Shown here: positions 52,400 to 59,724 of the stretch, one piece after another
Position numbering within the stretch: position 1 is the first letter of the stretch
How the letters are laid out: the number at the start of each line of letters is the position of its first letter
Source of the DNA: Bacteroidia bacterium
GTDB lineage: Bacteria; Bacteroidota; Bacteroidia; Bacteroidales; VadinHA17
Length of the DNA: 59,724 nt
Assembly: GCA_026391515.1 (NCBI GenBank)
Contig: JAPLEC010000457.1
Location: 1 to 59,724, forward strand
Reading direction: 5' to 3'
Program-made: the position numbers and the translations under genes
The notes under the pieces: generated by a model
Seen by the model: the letters and a program-made list of their open reading frames with translations, nothing else
Told to the model about the DNA's origin: nothing
Database searches by the model: none

Positions 52400-53149
52400 T
52401 CATCTGAATGAGGGCAAACCATGAGGCCCTGTTTTCAGCTTGTAAGTGATAGTAAGATTTAAAAAATAATAAACGTCATTAGCCTTGGAATATTGTGAAG
52501 TATAGCCATCCAGATAATCAGTGAGAGTATATCTTCCACCTACCTCGACTCCAAAATTCAGGTTAGGGGAATAAACGAGAGTCGCTCCCAATCCACCGGG
52601 AAATACAGCGGTGAATCCACCGACCTTGTAATTAGTATCAGCAACAAGGTCATCATTACCATTTACCCAATAAGCTGCACCACCAACACCTCCAAATACA
52701 TAAAAGTCGAGCGATTTAAGAACTTTCTTGATATAACCCTGTTTACCCTTGTAAAACAAATAACTGTTTTCAGCATAATTTTTAATGAAGTAATATTCGC
52801 CGATAAGGGCCGGTTCGAAAATTGATGTTGTTGCTGCCATTTTTCTGCCTTCATTAGATCCTCTTACATCGGTAGCATGAAAAAGAGCATAACTCATACT
52901 GAGCCTTACATTTACACTCCTTGTGATCCTGTATTTCAAATTCCCATTTATATCGAACCTGGTCTGTAGGAAAGTCATATCCCTTAAGCCGAGAATGTTT
53001 TTTGTCTGTGAGTATCCACCGATATCACCAAAGAAAAAGGATGGACCTACACCCAAAGTGGCTTCCCATCTTTTCATTTTCCACAATTGTGCCTGTGAAA
53101 AAGGAACTGAAAGAATGAATACCAATATTATCAGAAATGACCGTTTCAT
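52400..53149 (-). CDS. Outer-membrane beta-barrel protein (similar layout to DUF6089)
   Basis: The 249-residue protein has a signal peptide (1-20, ending SQAQ) and alternating strands with LGVGPSFFFGDIGGYSQ, LKYRITRSVNVRLSMSYALFHATD, VFGGVGGAAYWVNG and FGVEVGGRYTLTDYLDGYTS. It looks like a paralogue or distant relative of the DUF6089 protein that follows. No enzyme motif is seen. It is the first gene of the leftward envelope cluster, and a good -33/-7 promoter (minus strand, 53175-53203) sits 25 bases before its ATG. Confidence 0.75.
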   Translation of the reverse strand: MKRSFLIILVFILSVPFSQAQLWKMKRWEATLGVGPSFFFGDIGGYSQTKNILGLRDMTFLQTRFDINGNLKYRITRSVNVRLSMSYALFHATDVRGSNEGRKMAATTSIFEPALIGEYYFIKNYAENSYLFYKGKQGYIKKVLKSLDFYVFGGVGGAAYWVNGNDDLVADTNYKVGGFTAVFPGGLGATLVYSPNLNFGVEVGGRYTLTDYLDGYTSQYSKANDVYYFLNLTITYKLKTGPHGLPSFR

Positions 53150-53174
53150 GATACAATATAAATTATTGCTGATA

Positions 53175-53203
53175 CAAATATAATAATCTAAAATTTAGAG
53201 CAA
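53175..53203 (-). promoter_or_regulatory. Bacteroidota promoter of the envelope operon (-33 TTG, -7 TATATTTG)
   Basis: Read on the minus strand, TTG (53203-53201) is followed after 18 bases by TATATTTG (53182-53175), matching the -33/-7 pattern with nearly the standard spacing. It would drive the leftward unit of two outer-membrane proteins, uppS, bamA and the Skp-like genes. Confidence 0.6.
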
Positions 53204-53293
53204 TTAATAATCTGATACAAAATTAATTAAATATTATCAACCCAAAAATAATCCATATTCGGAACAATGATGATATTCAGATCATTAATAGTT

Positions 53294-54172
53294 TCAGTTT
53301 CTTTTATCTACACCCCACATAAGCCTGTTTCGAAGAGTATTGTAGAAATCCCGTCCCTTAAGCATTATCGTTTTTAATTTTGTCCCGGTTCTTACAATAT
53401 GGATCTCCTCGCTGATTGAGAGTCTTTTAAACCTGAAATCGCATGTTGCCATATATTCGTCGGTCCTGGCTTCCATAACCATCCTGAGTTTACTATCACC
53501 TGAAAGTACAATCGGCCTTATTGTGAGATTATGCGGCGAAATAGGAGATATAATAATACTCTCATCTTCAGGCGATAATATCGGTCCTCCGACACTGAGA
53601 TTATAGGCTGTTGAACCGGTGGCTGTCGAAACGATAAGTCCGTCGGCCCAATATGTATTCAGAAAAACATCATTCACATAAACATGAATCGTTATCATGC
53701 TCAGGTTGGCTTTCTGGATAGTAATTTCATTGAGTGCTATAGCTGATTCTCCACTGAAAAGGTTGACAGGGCGGCATATTTCAAGAAGAGATCTTTCAAT
53801 GATGTCGTACTCGTTCTGGCATAGCTGATCAATGGATTTATTTAATTCCTCACCAGGTATATTTGCCAGAAATCCCATTCTGCCGGTATTTACCCCAGCC
53901 ACAGGGATTCCAAGATCTTTAACTTTCAGAACAGTTTCGAGGAAGGTGCCATCTCCACCAACACTAAATATTATGTCGGGTAAATCCGAAAACTCAGGAA
54001 GATCGCTGATCCACTCAACTGATCCTTCGCCACTGGTTGTTTTTGCACCTGTCGATTTCTTAAAAAGCTGAATCAGAATTCCCCTCTTCCGGAATTCGTT
54101 CACAAGCCTCTGCACACCATCCCTGGTTTTTGTGTTATTATCCTTGCTGTAAATGGCAACTCGTTGCAACAT
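53294..54172 (-). CDS. nadK: NAD kinase
   Basis: The 292-residue enzyme phosphorylates NAD to NADP. It has the GGDGT motif at 72-76 (FSVGGDGTFLETVL), NTGRMGFLANIPGEEL, and ATGSTAYNLSVGGPILSP, with the C-terminal GRDFYNTLRNRLMWG. Length and motifs are typical. It begins 6 bases after the CBS protein gene ends, in the same direction, so both are probably cotranscribed. The 144-base gap to the next gene contains the promoter of the envelope operon. Confidence 0.95.
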   Translation of the reverse strand: MLQRVAIYSKDNNTKTRDGVQRLVNEFRKRGILIQLFKKSTGAKTTSGEGSVEWISDLPEFSDLPDIIFSVGGDGTFLETVLKVKDLGIPVAGVNTGRMGFLANIPGEELNKSIDQLCQNEYDIIERSLLEICRPVNLFSGESAIALNEITIQKANLSMITIHVYVNDVFLNTYWADGLIVSTATGSTAYNLSVGGPILSPEDESIIISPISPHNLTIRPIVLSGDSKLRMVMEARTDEYMATCDFRFKRLSISEEIHIVRTGTKLKTIMLKGRDFYNTLRNRLMWGVDKRN

Positions 54173-54178
54173 AAGTTG

Positions 54179-54844
54179 TTACATATTTAGATATTTCATC
54201 AGGAGATCAAATCTTTCGGAATAAAACCGGTCAATAGAATCATTTGTGGTAACCCATGTTTTTACATCGTAGTTATATCTTTCAAAAGTCCTGATCAATG
54301 ATAAAAGATCCGTTGTATTGACTTTTAAGGTAACCTCAAGCCGTGTTGATTCTTTTGGAGAAGTAATATACATGCTAAGCACCTTAACATTATTACTTTC
54401 AACAATCTGGGCTATCTGCGAAAGCGAATAATCCGTTTCAATCATTTCAAGGACTATAATTCCTCCGGGTTGATCCATGGATGAGATTCCGGCAATATGT
54501 CTTATAAGGTCACTTGTCGTTATTAATCCCTTGTAGTGTTTCTGGTTATCAAGCACAGGAACTACAGACAGCTTAAGCTGTGATGCAAGCCCGATGACTT
54601 CAAAAAGGTGCTGGTCAGAAGTAACATAAGGTTTTAATAATGTAAGCTCATGATTACCAATTGGTTCTTCAGGCTGATTCATATCATAAATGTCTGTATC
54701 GGATATGAGCCCGAGAAAATCCTGGTTGTTCACTATCGGTAAATGGGATATCCGGAATATCTCCATCCAGTTCAAGGCTGTCTGCCCTGTATCGGATGTT
54801 TTCAGCGATGGAATAATCTCGGATATCAAGTCGTTCGCAACCAT
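54179..54844 (-). CDS. CBS-pair protein
   Basis: The 221-residue protein has two CBS motifs (about 1-60 and 65-125: ALNWMEIFRISHLPIVNNQDFLGLISDTDIYD and ASQLKLSVVPVLDNQKHYKGLITTSDLIRHI), followed by a C-terminal domain that looks ACT-like (GIIVLEMIETDYSLSQIAQIVESNNVKVLSMYI, then VTLKVNTTDL). CBS pairs bind adenine nucleotides. It lies 6 bases before nadK, so a role in sensing adenylate or NAD levels for NADP synthesis is an attractive inference. It is divergent from pdxJ. Confidence 0.85.
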   Translation of the reverse strand: MVANDLISEIIPSLKTSDTGQTALNWMEIFRISHLPIVNNQDFLGLISDTDIYDMNQPEEPIGNHELTLLKPYVTSDQHLFEVIGLASQLKLSVVPVLDNQKHYKGLITTSDLIRHIAGISSMDQPGGIIVLEMIETDYSLSQIAQIVESNNVKVLSMYITSPKESTRLEVTLKVNTTDLLSLIRTFERYNYDVKTWVTTNDSIDRFYSERFDLLMKYLNM

Positions 54845-54890
54845 TCAGGTTAATTTTCAACTAAATTAATAAAAAAAGCGTCAGTTCTAT

Positions 54891-54898
54891 TAATTTTG
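54891..54898 (+). promoter_or_regulatory. -7 box upstream of pdxJ
   Basis: TAATTTTG matches TAnnTTTG, 40 bases before the pdxJ ATG. A -33 TTG is not apparent. The gap to the divergent CBS gene is 94 bases. Confidence 0.5.
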
Positions 54899-54938
54899 CA
54901 TTACTAATAACTATACGAATAATCAATATATTTATTTT

Positions 54939-55655
54939 ATGACCAGGCTTAGTGTTAACATAAATAAAATTGCAACTTTGCGAAATGCAAGAGGAGGGAA
55001 TATTCCAAATGTCCTTAATGCAGCAATAAACTGCCAATTATTCGGTGCCGATGGTATTACGGTTCATCCGCGGCCCGACGAACGGCATATCAGGTACAAG
55101 GATGTCCTTGAAATAAGACCAATAATTAAAACTGAATTCAACATAGAAGGTAATCCCTCAGACAGTTTTATCGACCTTGTGCTCTCTGTCAAACCCGATC
55201 AGGTGACCCTTGTCCCCGACAGGCATGATGCAATTACATCAAATGCCGGCTGGGATACGTTGAAAAACAGAACCTTTCTTACAGATGTTGTTTCAACCTT
55301 TAAGAAAGCTGGAATCAGAACATCACTTTTTATTGATACACAAGCAGTTAATATTGAAAATGCTGTGGTTACCGGAACAGACAGGGTCGAACTTTACACT
55401 GAGCCTTATGCTTCGGGTTTCAATAAAAATGCCATTGAAGCTATAACACCCTTTATTAGAGCAGCAGAAATAGCCAGAGATGCTGGTCTGGGGGTTAATG
55501 CTGGACACGATCTTAATCTTGATAATCTTGCCTACTTTCATAAAAACATACCATGGCTCCTTGAAGTCTCTATCGGGCATGCACTTATCTCTGATGCTCT
55601 TTATCTTGGCCTTGAAAATACAATCCAGATGTATAAAAGGCAATTAACCGGCTGA
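54939..55655 (+). CDS. pdxJ: Pyridoxine 5'-phosphate synthase
   Basis: The 238-residue enzyme joins 1-deoxyxylulose 5-phosphate and 3-amino-2-oxopropyl phosphate to form pyridoxine phosphate. Motifs: MTRLSVNINKIATLRNARGG, GADGITVHPRPDERHIRYKDV, EFNIEGNP, VTLVPD and the C-terminal GLGVNAGHDLNLDNL with EVSIGHALISDALYLGL. It is about the usual length (240). It is followed after 7 bases by an alpha/beta hydrolase gene in the same direction. Confidence 0.96.
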   Translation: MTRLSVNINKIATLRNARGGNIPNVLNAAINCQLFGADGITVHPRPDERHIRYKDVLEIRPIIKTEFNIEGNPSDSFIDLVLSVKPDQVTLVPDRHDAITSNAGWDTLKNRTFLTDVVSTFKKAGIRTSLFIDTQAVNIENAVVTGTDRVELYTEPYASGFNKNAIEAITPFIRAAEIARDAGLGVNAGHDLNLDNLAYFHKNIPWLLEVSIGHALISDALYLGLENTIQMYKRQLTG

Positions 55656-55662
55656 CAGGAAC

Positions 55663-56463
55663 ATGAAATTATTTTACAGGAAATACGGGGAAGGACCACC
55701 GCTTGTAATACTTCATGGATTATATGGTTCCTCGGACAACTGGGTTTCAATTGCAAAAAAGCTCGTCAATAATTTTACTGTATATCTTCCCGACCAGAGA
55801 AACCACGGACAATCTCCGCACTCAGATGTGCATGATTATGATTCCATGAGCAATGATCTTCATGAGTTTGTCATTGAACTTAATCTGAAGAAGTTCTTTC
55901 TGGCCGGACACAGCATGGGAGGCAAAACTGCGGTCCGTTTTGCGCTCAGATGGCCTGAAATGCTTGAAGGACTGCTGGTTGCAGACATTTCTCCGTTTGA
56001 GACAAAAGCCAGATATACGGAATATTATAATCAGCACCTGACAATCCTTAAAACCCTCGCGAAAATTGATATCTCGGAAGCCAGATCAAGAGCTGAAGTG
56101 GAAAAATTGTTTGCAGAAAAAATCAGTTCCGTACGAATAAGAAAATTGATTTTGAAAAACATCCATAGAAGTGATGAAGGAAAACTTTCGTGGAAAATCA
56201 ATAATGCATCTCTTCTGAAAAATATTGATAAGATAATGGACAGTGTTGTTGCTAAAAACGAGATTTTGGAACCAGTAACCGGTTTTCCTGTCATTTTTCT
56301 GAAAGGAGAAAAATCGGATTATATTCCTCCCGAAGATTTCAGTCTCATTCTCCGGTTATTTCCTGCCGTGGAATTCAGAGTCATAAAAGATGCCGGGCAC
56401 TGGATTCACGTTGACAACCCGGAGGCAGTAATTACTGAAATTAATAATCTGCTGAATAATTGA
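55663..56463 (+). CDS. Alpha/beta-fold hydrolase (YbfF-like esterase)
   Basis: The 266-residue protein has an oxyanion motif HGLYGSSDNW, DQRNHGQS, nucleophile Ser in LAGHSMGGKTA, a conserved ADISPF, and the C-terminal His in DAGHWIHVDNPEAV; the catalytic Asp is likely in the KGEKSDYI stretch. This set matches small esterases of the YbfF type. The substrate is unknown. It lies 7 bases after pdxJ, so it is probably cotranscribed. A REP-like repeat begins within a few bases of the stop. Confidence 0.85.
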   Translation: MKLFYRKYGEGPPLVILHGLYGSSDNWVSIAKKLVNNFTVYLPDQRNHGQSPHSDVHDYDSMSNDLHEFVIELNLKKFFLAGHSMGGKTAVRFALRWPEMLEGLLVADISPFETKARYTEYYNQHLTILKTLAKIDISEARSRAEVEKLFAEKISSVRIRKLILKNIHRSDEGKLSWKINNASLLKNIDKIMDSVVAKNEILEPVTGFPVIFLKGEKSDYIPPEDFSLILRLFPAVEFRVIKDAGHWIHVDNPEAVITEINNLLNN

Positions 56464-56466
56464 CAC

Positions 56467-56566
56467 TGGTGCCGATTTGGCTTTGCCGAGCTCGGCCCGC
56501 TAAAGCGGTCCTCGGTTGCAATTGGTGTCAACCAAAAAAGGCACGGATTAAAAATCCGCGCCAGCA
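56467..56566. repeat. REP-like palindromic repeat, copy 2, with insertion in the first stem
   Basis: It has the same layout as 43218-43307. The second stem (56540-56566) matches copy 1 with one mismatch. In the first stem, the arms GGTGCCGATTT and GCAATTGGTGTC are split by about 37 bases containing the palindrome GCCGAGCTCGGC, as if another sequence had entered the loop. Confidence 0.7.
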
Positions 56567-56579
56567 AAAAGTTACAGAA

Positions 56580-57305
56580 TTAAAAGACTGTCACCGACTC
56601 AATCTTATCCTCCGGTATTCCCGGAAGATTCATGAAACGCAGAAGTATCTGGGCAATGGCGACAACGTCCTTTTCACAATAGCGGACTATTCTGCCTATA
56701 TCTTTTTCGTTGTAATAAACATCTGCCACCATACTGCCGTCTATATCATCCTTCGGTGAAGGTATTCCAAGGATGGACGTCAGAAGATCGAGGGAAGTGT
56801 AATTCTTATAATCGCCGAATTTCCATAGATCCATGGTATCAAGCAGTTTAACCTCCCAGGGTTTTTTACCGGCATTATCAAGTATTTCAGGAATAATAAG
56901 TTTATTGATGATCATCCTTCGTGCAATATAAGGAAAGTCGAATTCCCTTCCATTATGAGCACAAAGCTGAGCCTCTTTTTTTGAATGTGAAAATTTCGTA
57001 AGCATCTCAGAAAATTCTGTAAGAATAACTTTTTCATCATCATTAAAAAAAGATTTAAGCCTGAAGGTGAATGGATTCTTATCCTTAATGTAACCTACTG
57101 ATATACAGATTATTCTACCGAATTCAGAATAAATGCCAGCTCTTTCATAAGCATCTTCAGCTGACTGATCAGGAGCCCGGAATAACTTCGATTTCTTGTC
57201 CCAGTGAGCCTGCATCCGGGGATTAAGTTCACTCATAGACGATGCCTGGGGTACTGTTTCAATATCGAGAAACAATATATCTTCTACTTTAATATTTTCG
57301 AGCAT
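56580..57305 (-). CDS. DEDDy-type 3'-5' exonuclease, PolB-like
   Basis: The 241-residue protein has the exonuclease motifs FLDIETVPQ (D13 and E15, Exo I), CAHNGREFDFPYIARRM (Exo II) and YCEKDVVAIAQI (Exo III, Y-x3-D), which are the metal-binding and catalytic set of DEDDy nucleases. There is no polymerase domain. It matches the family annotated as predicted 3'-5' exonuclease related to the DNA polymerase B proofreading domain. The physiological substrate is unknown. Its start overlaps the end of udk by 17 bases. Confidence 0.88.
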   Translation of the reverse strand: MLENIKVEDILFLDIETVPQASSMSELNPRMQAHWDKKSKLFRAPDQSAEDAYERAGIYSEFGRIICISVGYIKDKNPFTFRLKSFFNDDEKVILTEFSEMLTKFSHSKKEAQLCAHNGREFDFPYIARRMIINKLIIPEILDNAGKKPWEVKLLDTMDLWKFGDYKNYTSLDLLTSILGIPSPKDDIDGSMVADVYYNEKDIGRIVRYCEKDVVAIAQILLRFMNLPGIPEDKIESVTVF

Positions 57306-57930
57306 ATTTTTGAGTTTTTTTCTTTTTCAAATGTTTTTCAATAATTGAGATGAGCATTTCTATGCCGATCTGGTTTTCTCCTCCGCCGGGTATTATGATA
57401 TCGGCATATCGTTTCGATGGTTCAATAAACTGAAGATGAGAAGGTTTAACGGTATCGTGATATCTTTCAAGCACCTTTAGTACGGAACGCCCGCGCTCGA
57501 CAATATCACGTTGAATTACCCTTCCCAGCCGGTCATCTGCGTCGGCATCCACAAATACTTTTATATCAAGCATCTTACGCAAACCCGGGTCTGCAAGTAT
57601 CAGGATACCTTCAATAAGCACAACCTTAGCCGGTTTAATTGTAATGGTTTCCTTCGACCTCACACAAGTCAGATACGAATAAATGGGCATCTCGACAGAC
57701 TTCCCTTTTTTAAGTTGTTTAAGATGATCGATCAGAAGACTGAATTCCAGAGAGTCAGGATGGTCAAAATTGATCTTTTGTCTCTCCTCAAGCGGGATAT
57801 GACTATTGTCCTTATAATAAGAGTCCTGAGGCATTACAATTACTTCGCCGCCTGGGAGACCTTCCATCAGCTTTCTGATTACTGTAGTTTTCCCGCACCC
57901 TGTACCGCCAGCTATTCCAACAATCAGCAT
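57289..57930 (-). CDS. udk: Uridine kinase
   Basis: The 213-residue enzyme phosphorylates uridine and cytidine in pyrimidine salvage. It has a Walker A motif (VGIAGGTGCGKTTVI), VMPQDSYYKDNSHIP, KINFDHPDSLEFSLLIDHLKQL, VLIEGILILADPGLRKMLDIKVFVDADADDRLGRVIQRDI and HLQFIEPSKRYADIIIPGGGEN. These are the uridine kinase family motifs; a phosphoribulokinase is excluded by the length and the salvage-type core. It ends inside the exonuclease start region. Confidence 0.94.
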   Translation of the reverse strand: MLIVGIAGGTGCGKTTVIRKLMEGLPGGEVIVMPQDSYYKDNSHIPLEERQKINFDHPDSLEFSLLIDHLKQLKKGKSVEMPIYSYLTCVRSKETITIKPAKVVLIEGILILADPGLRKMLDIKVFVDADADDRLGRVIQRDIVERGRSVLKVLERYHDTVKPSHLQFIEPSKRYADIIIPGGGENQIGIEMLISIIEKHLKKKKTQKYARKY

Positions 57931-58015
57931 TTATTTGTAATTTTGCATACAATAATGATCAAAAATAAGTAAAAGTTTGGAGTTTGACGAACGAAGTTTG
58001 AGGAATGAAATGACG

Positions 58016-58060
58016 AAATCCCGAGAATCGGGAGAGGAAATCCCGGGGAACGGGGGAGCC
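58016..58060. repeat. Tandem variant repeat, AAATCCCG-n-CGGGAG
   Basis: Two adjacent units (58016-58037 and 58038-58060) share AAATCCCG then a short gap then CGGGAG. It lies in the leader of manA, downstream of a further TTTGA-rich stretch. Both can form a hairpin. The function is unknown. Confidence 0.6.
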
Positions 58061-58088
58061 ATAGTTTGTAATTATTAACCACAACTGA

Positions 58089-59099
58089 ATGTCAGAACTT
58101 TACCCGATTAAATTTGAACCTGTATTAAAAGAAAAGATCTGGGGAGGAACGACCCTGGTCAGTCGTTTTCATAAAAATGCCAATCCTGATATTAAGTATG
58201 GTGAAAGCTGGGAATTATCAGCAGTATCTGACAATCTTTCAATTGTAAGTAACGGTTTCCTTGCCGGAAACAAAATTGAAGAGCTTATAGAAGTTTATAT
58301 GGGCGACATAACTGGAGATGCTGTTTTCGAGAAGTTCGGCAATGAATTCCCTTTGCTTATAAAGCTGATTGAAGCAAGAGAAGATCTCTCAATCCAGGTT
58401 CATCCGGACAATAAGATGGCTAAAGAGAGACACAAGGCGTATGGTAAAACTGAAATGTGGTATATCCTTGAAAGTGAGAGGAACTCAAAGATTTTTACCG
58501 GTTTTAAAGAACCTTTAAGTAAGGAGATTTATTTAAATGCAATGAAAACCGGAGATCTTCCGGGACTCCTGAATATTGAGAATCCTGTACCGGGAGATGT
58601 TTTTTTCACTCCGGCAGGCAGAATACACGCAATAGGTGGAGGCATTATGCTTGTTGAAATTCAGCAAACCTCCGATATCACCTACAGGATTTTTGACTGG
58701 AACAGGAAGGATATGAAAGGAAAATCAAGGGAGTTACATACTGAGCTGGCTCTTGATATTATTGATTTTAAGGCAGCAGGAAAGAATAAAATCTCAAAAC
58801 AACCGATTTTTAATAAAACTGAAAATCTTGTCAATTGTGAATTCTTTACTACAAACATCATAAGTTTCAATGAACGTATCAGTAAAGATTATAATCTTAT
58901 TGACTCCTTTGTAATCTATATTTGTACTGAGGGAGAATTCCTGATCCGTTGGGATGGTAATTCTGAACCCGTCTCAAAGGGTGAGACAGTTTTGCTTCCT
59001 GCTATTATAAAAGAGGTTATTCTGGAACCGTCACCTGAGTCAAAAGTACTCGAGGTTTTTATTAGTGAAGACTTAAATCAATATAAATCAAATAATTAA
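58089..59099 (+). CDS. manA: Mannose-6-phosphate isomerase, class I
   Basis: The 336-residue zinc enzyme interconverts fructose 6-phosphate and mannose 6-phosphate. It begins LYPIKFEPVLKEKIWGGTTL and has the zinc-ligand motif QVHPDNKMAKERHKAYGKTEMWYIL (Gln and His, then Glu) and GRIHAIGGGIMLVEIQQTSDITYRIFDW (His). Length matches the short bacterial form. A palindromic repeat lies in its leader. A TAATTTTG box at 57938-57945 would give a leader of about 140 bases. Confidence 0.94.
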   Translation: MSELYPIKFEPVLKEKIWGGTTLVSRFHKNANPDIKYGESWELSAVSDNLSIVSNGFLAGNKIEELIEVYMGDITGDAVFEKFGNEFPLLIKLIEAREDLSIQVHPDNKMAKERHKAYGKTEMWYILESERNSKIFTGFKEPLSKEIYLNAMKTGDLPGLLNIENPVPGDVFFTPAGRIHAIGGGIMLVEIQQTSDITYRIFDWNRKDMKGKSRELHTELALDIIDFKAAGKNKISKQPIFNKTENLVNCEFFTTNIISFNERISKDYNLIDSFVIYICTEGEFLIRWDGNSEPVSKGETVLLPAIIKEVILEPSPESKVLEVFISEDLNQYKSNN

Positions 59100-59104
59100 C
59101 TGCA

Positions 59105-59724
59105 ATGAAAATATTATCATACTTATCTTTTGTTCTCCTTATTCTATTTGCAGCTACCGGATGTACCGGGAAAGGATCAGGGAAAAAGGTATCCGAAACT
59201 TCCACTGTACCTGATACCGGGTTTACAGGAATTAAAAGATATACCAGTGGAATGTTTCTGATAAAGGAGGTAACATTTAAAAACGGAGTGCGTCAGGGAT
59301 TAATGAAAACTTTTTATCAGGACGGCCTGTTACGCATGACTTTCTGGTATGAAAACAATATGAGAGAGGACTCTTCATGCTTTTATTATCCCGATGGAAA
59401 GTTGTTCAGATCGACACCTTATGTACATGATACAGTTGACGGGATTGCAAGGCAATATTACACGAATGGGAGCATCAGAGCAAAGATCGGATACAAAAAA
59501 GGTTTTCGTACCGAGTTCTTTCAGGAGTTCGAAAATAATGGTAAACTATTTAGGGATTATCCCGAGGTTGTAGTCGGTTTAATGGATGAATATAAGTCAA
59601 CGGGTGTTTATCATATCATGCTCAGCTTATCAGATAAAAGTAAAAAGGTTAAATTTTACAGAGGCGATTTTACTGATGGCCGGTTTGATACTACAATGGT
59701 TAAGTCAATTAAAACTATTGATGG
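59105..59724 (+). CDS. Lipoprotein with MORN-like/YwqK-type repeats (cut by window edge)
   Basis: The ATG at 59105 is 5 bases after the manA stop. It opens a lipoprotein signal peptide (MKILSYLSFVLLILFAATGC, lipobox AATGC, Cys at residue 20), then a Gly/Ser/Thr linker and repeats of the type KNGVRQGLMKTFYQDGLLRMTFWYENN and ARQYYTNGSIRAKIGYKKGFRTEF, resembling MORN-like or YwqK-family repeats. About 206 residues are in the window with no stop. It is probably cotranscribed with manA. The real function is unknown; the family name YwqK antitoxin is often applied to such repeat proteins without proof. Confidence 0.75.
   Translation, partial: MKILSYLSFVLLILFAATGCTGKGSGKKVSETSTVPDTGFTGIKRYTSGMFLIKEVTFKNGVRQGLMKTFYQDGLLRMTFWYENNMREDSSCFYYPDGKLFRSTPYVHDTVDGIARQYYTNGSIRAKIGYKKGFRTEFFQEFENNGKLFRDYPEVVVGLMDEYKSTGVYHIMLSLSDKSKKVKFYRGDFTDGRFDTTMVKSIKTID

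Overview
The window reads as a stretch of chromosome from a Bacteroidota bacterium, probably Bacteroidales-like and anaerobic or facultative. It is AT-rich and gene-dense, with no stretch over 300 bases lacking a gene, and I saw no rRNA, tRNA or CRISPR array. Lineage evidence: two proteins with type IX secretion (T9SS) type B C-terminal domains, a PorP/SprF protein, a BamA-Skp-Skp-UppS cluster with the DUF6089 outer-membrane family, -7 boxes of the TAnnTTTG type, futalosine-pathway menaquinone genes, an archaeal-type short ProS, and a 2-oxoacid:ferredoxin oxidoreductase.

Left part (1-20.8 kb): the N-terminal part of pyruvate phosphate dikinase (cut by the window edge), a XerC/XerD-type recombinase, aroQ-pyk, a small DUF6702 protein, a large T9SS cargo protein and a TPR protein, then convergently a PAS/GAF hybrid histidine kinase and nth. 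aroB-aroC follow and meet a leftward operon (proS, an unknown protein, an Omp85-like protein, tilS). A Tyr/Asn/Ser-rich secreted protein with an unusually strong Shine-Dalgarno starts divergently from proS.

Middle (20.8-36.6 kb): an insertion sequence with a frameshifted DDE transposase and repeated end sites; then FKBP-thiF-thiS-ftsB/divIC; leftward a glycosyltransferase, an OmpH-like protein, PorP/SprF, and an ECF sigma factor overlapping a membrane-anchored PKD protein with a T9SS type B domain. Next come proline dehydrogenase, a carboxypeptidase-regulatory-like protein, a nitroreductase, Fe-type superoxide dismutase, mqnB-mqnD, a pyruvoyltetrahydropterin-synthase-like gene with folE, fabD and an OsmC-like gene.

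Right part (36.7-59.7 kb): the most unusual unit is two adjacent large paralogues (990 and 1148 aa). Each has two receiver-like domains fused to the ATP-grasp part of PEP synthase/PPDK, with no phosphohistidine or PEP-binding barrel, and they lie downstream of korA-korB. Then murI, and the envelope cluster (two outer-membrane proteins, uppS, bamA, two Skp-like chaperones) closed by a perfect 28-bp palindromic terminator; nadK with a CBS protein; pdxJ with an alpha/beta hydrolase; a DEDDy exonuclease with udk; manA; and a lipoprotein cut by the right edge.

At least eight intergenic spots hold GC-rich palindromic or tandem repeats, some in matching pairs (1.7 kb with 24.0 kb; 43.2 kb with 56.5 kb). 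They abut or enter gene ends. Functions come from reading motifs, not from database searches.
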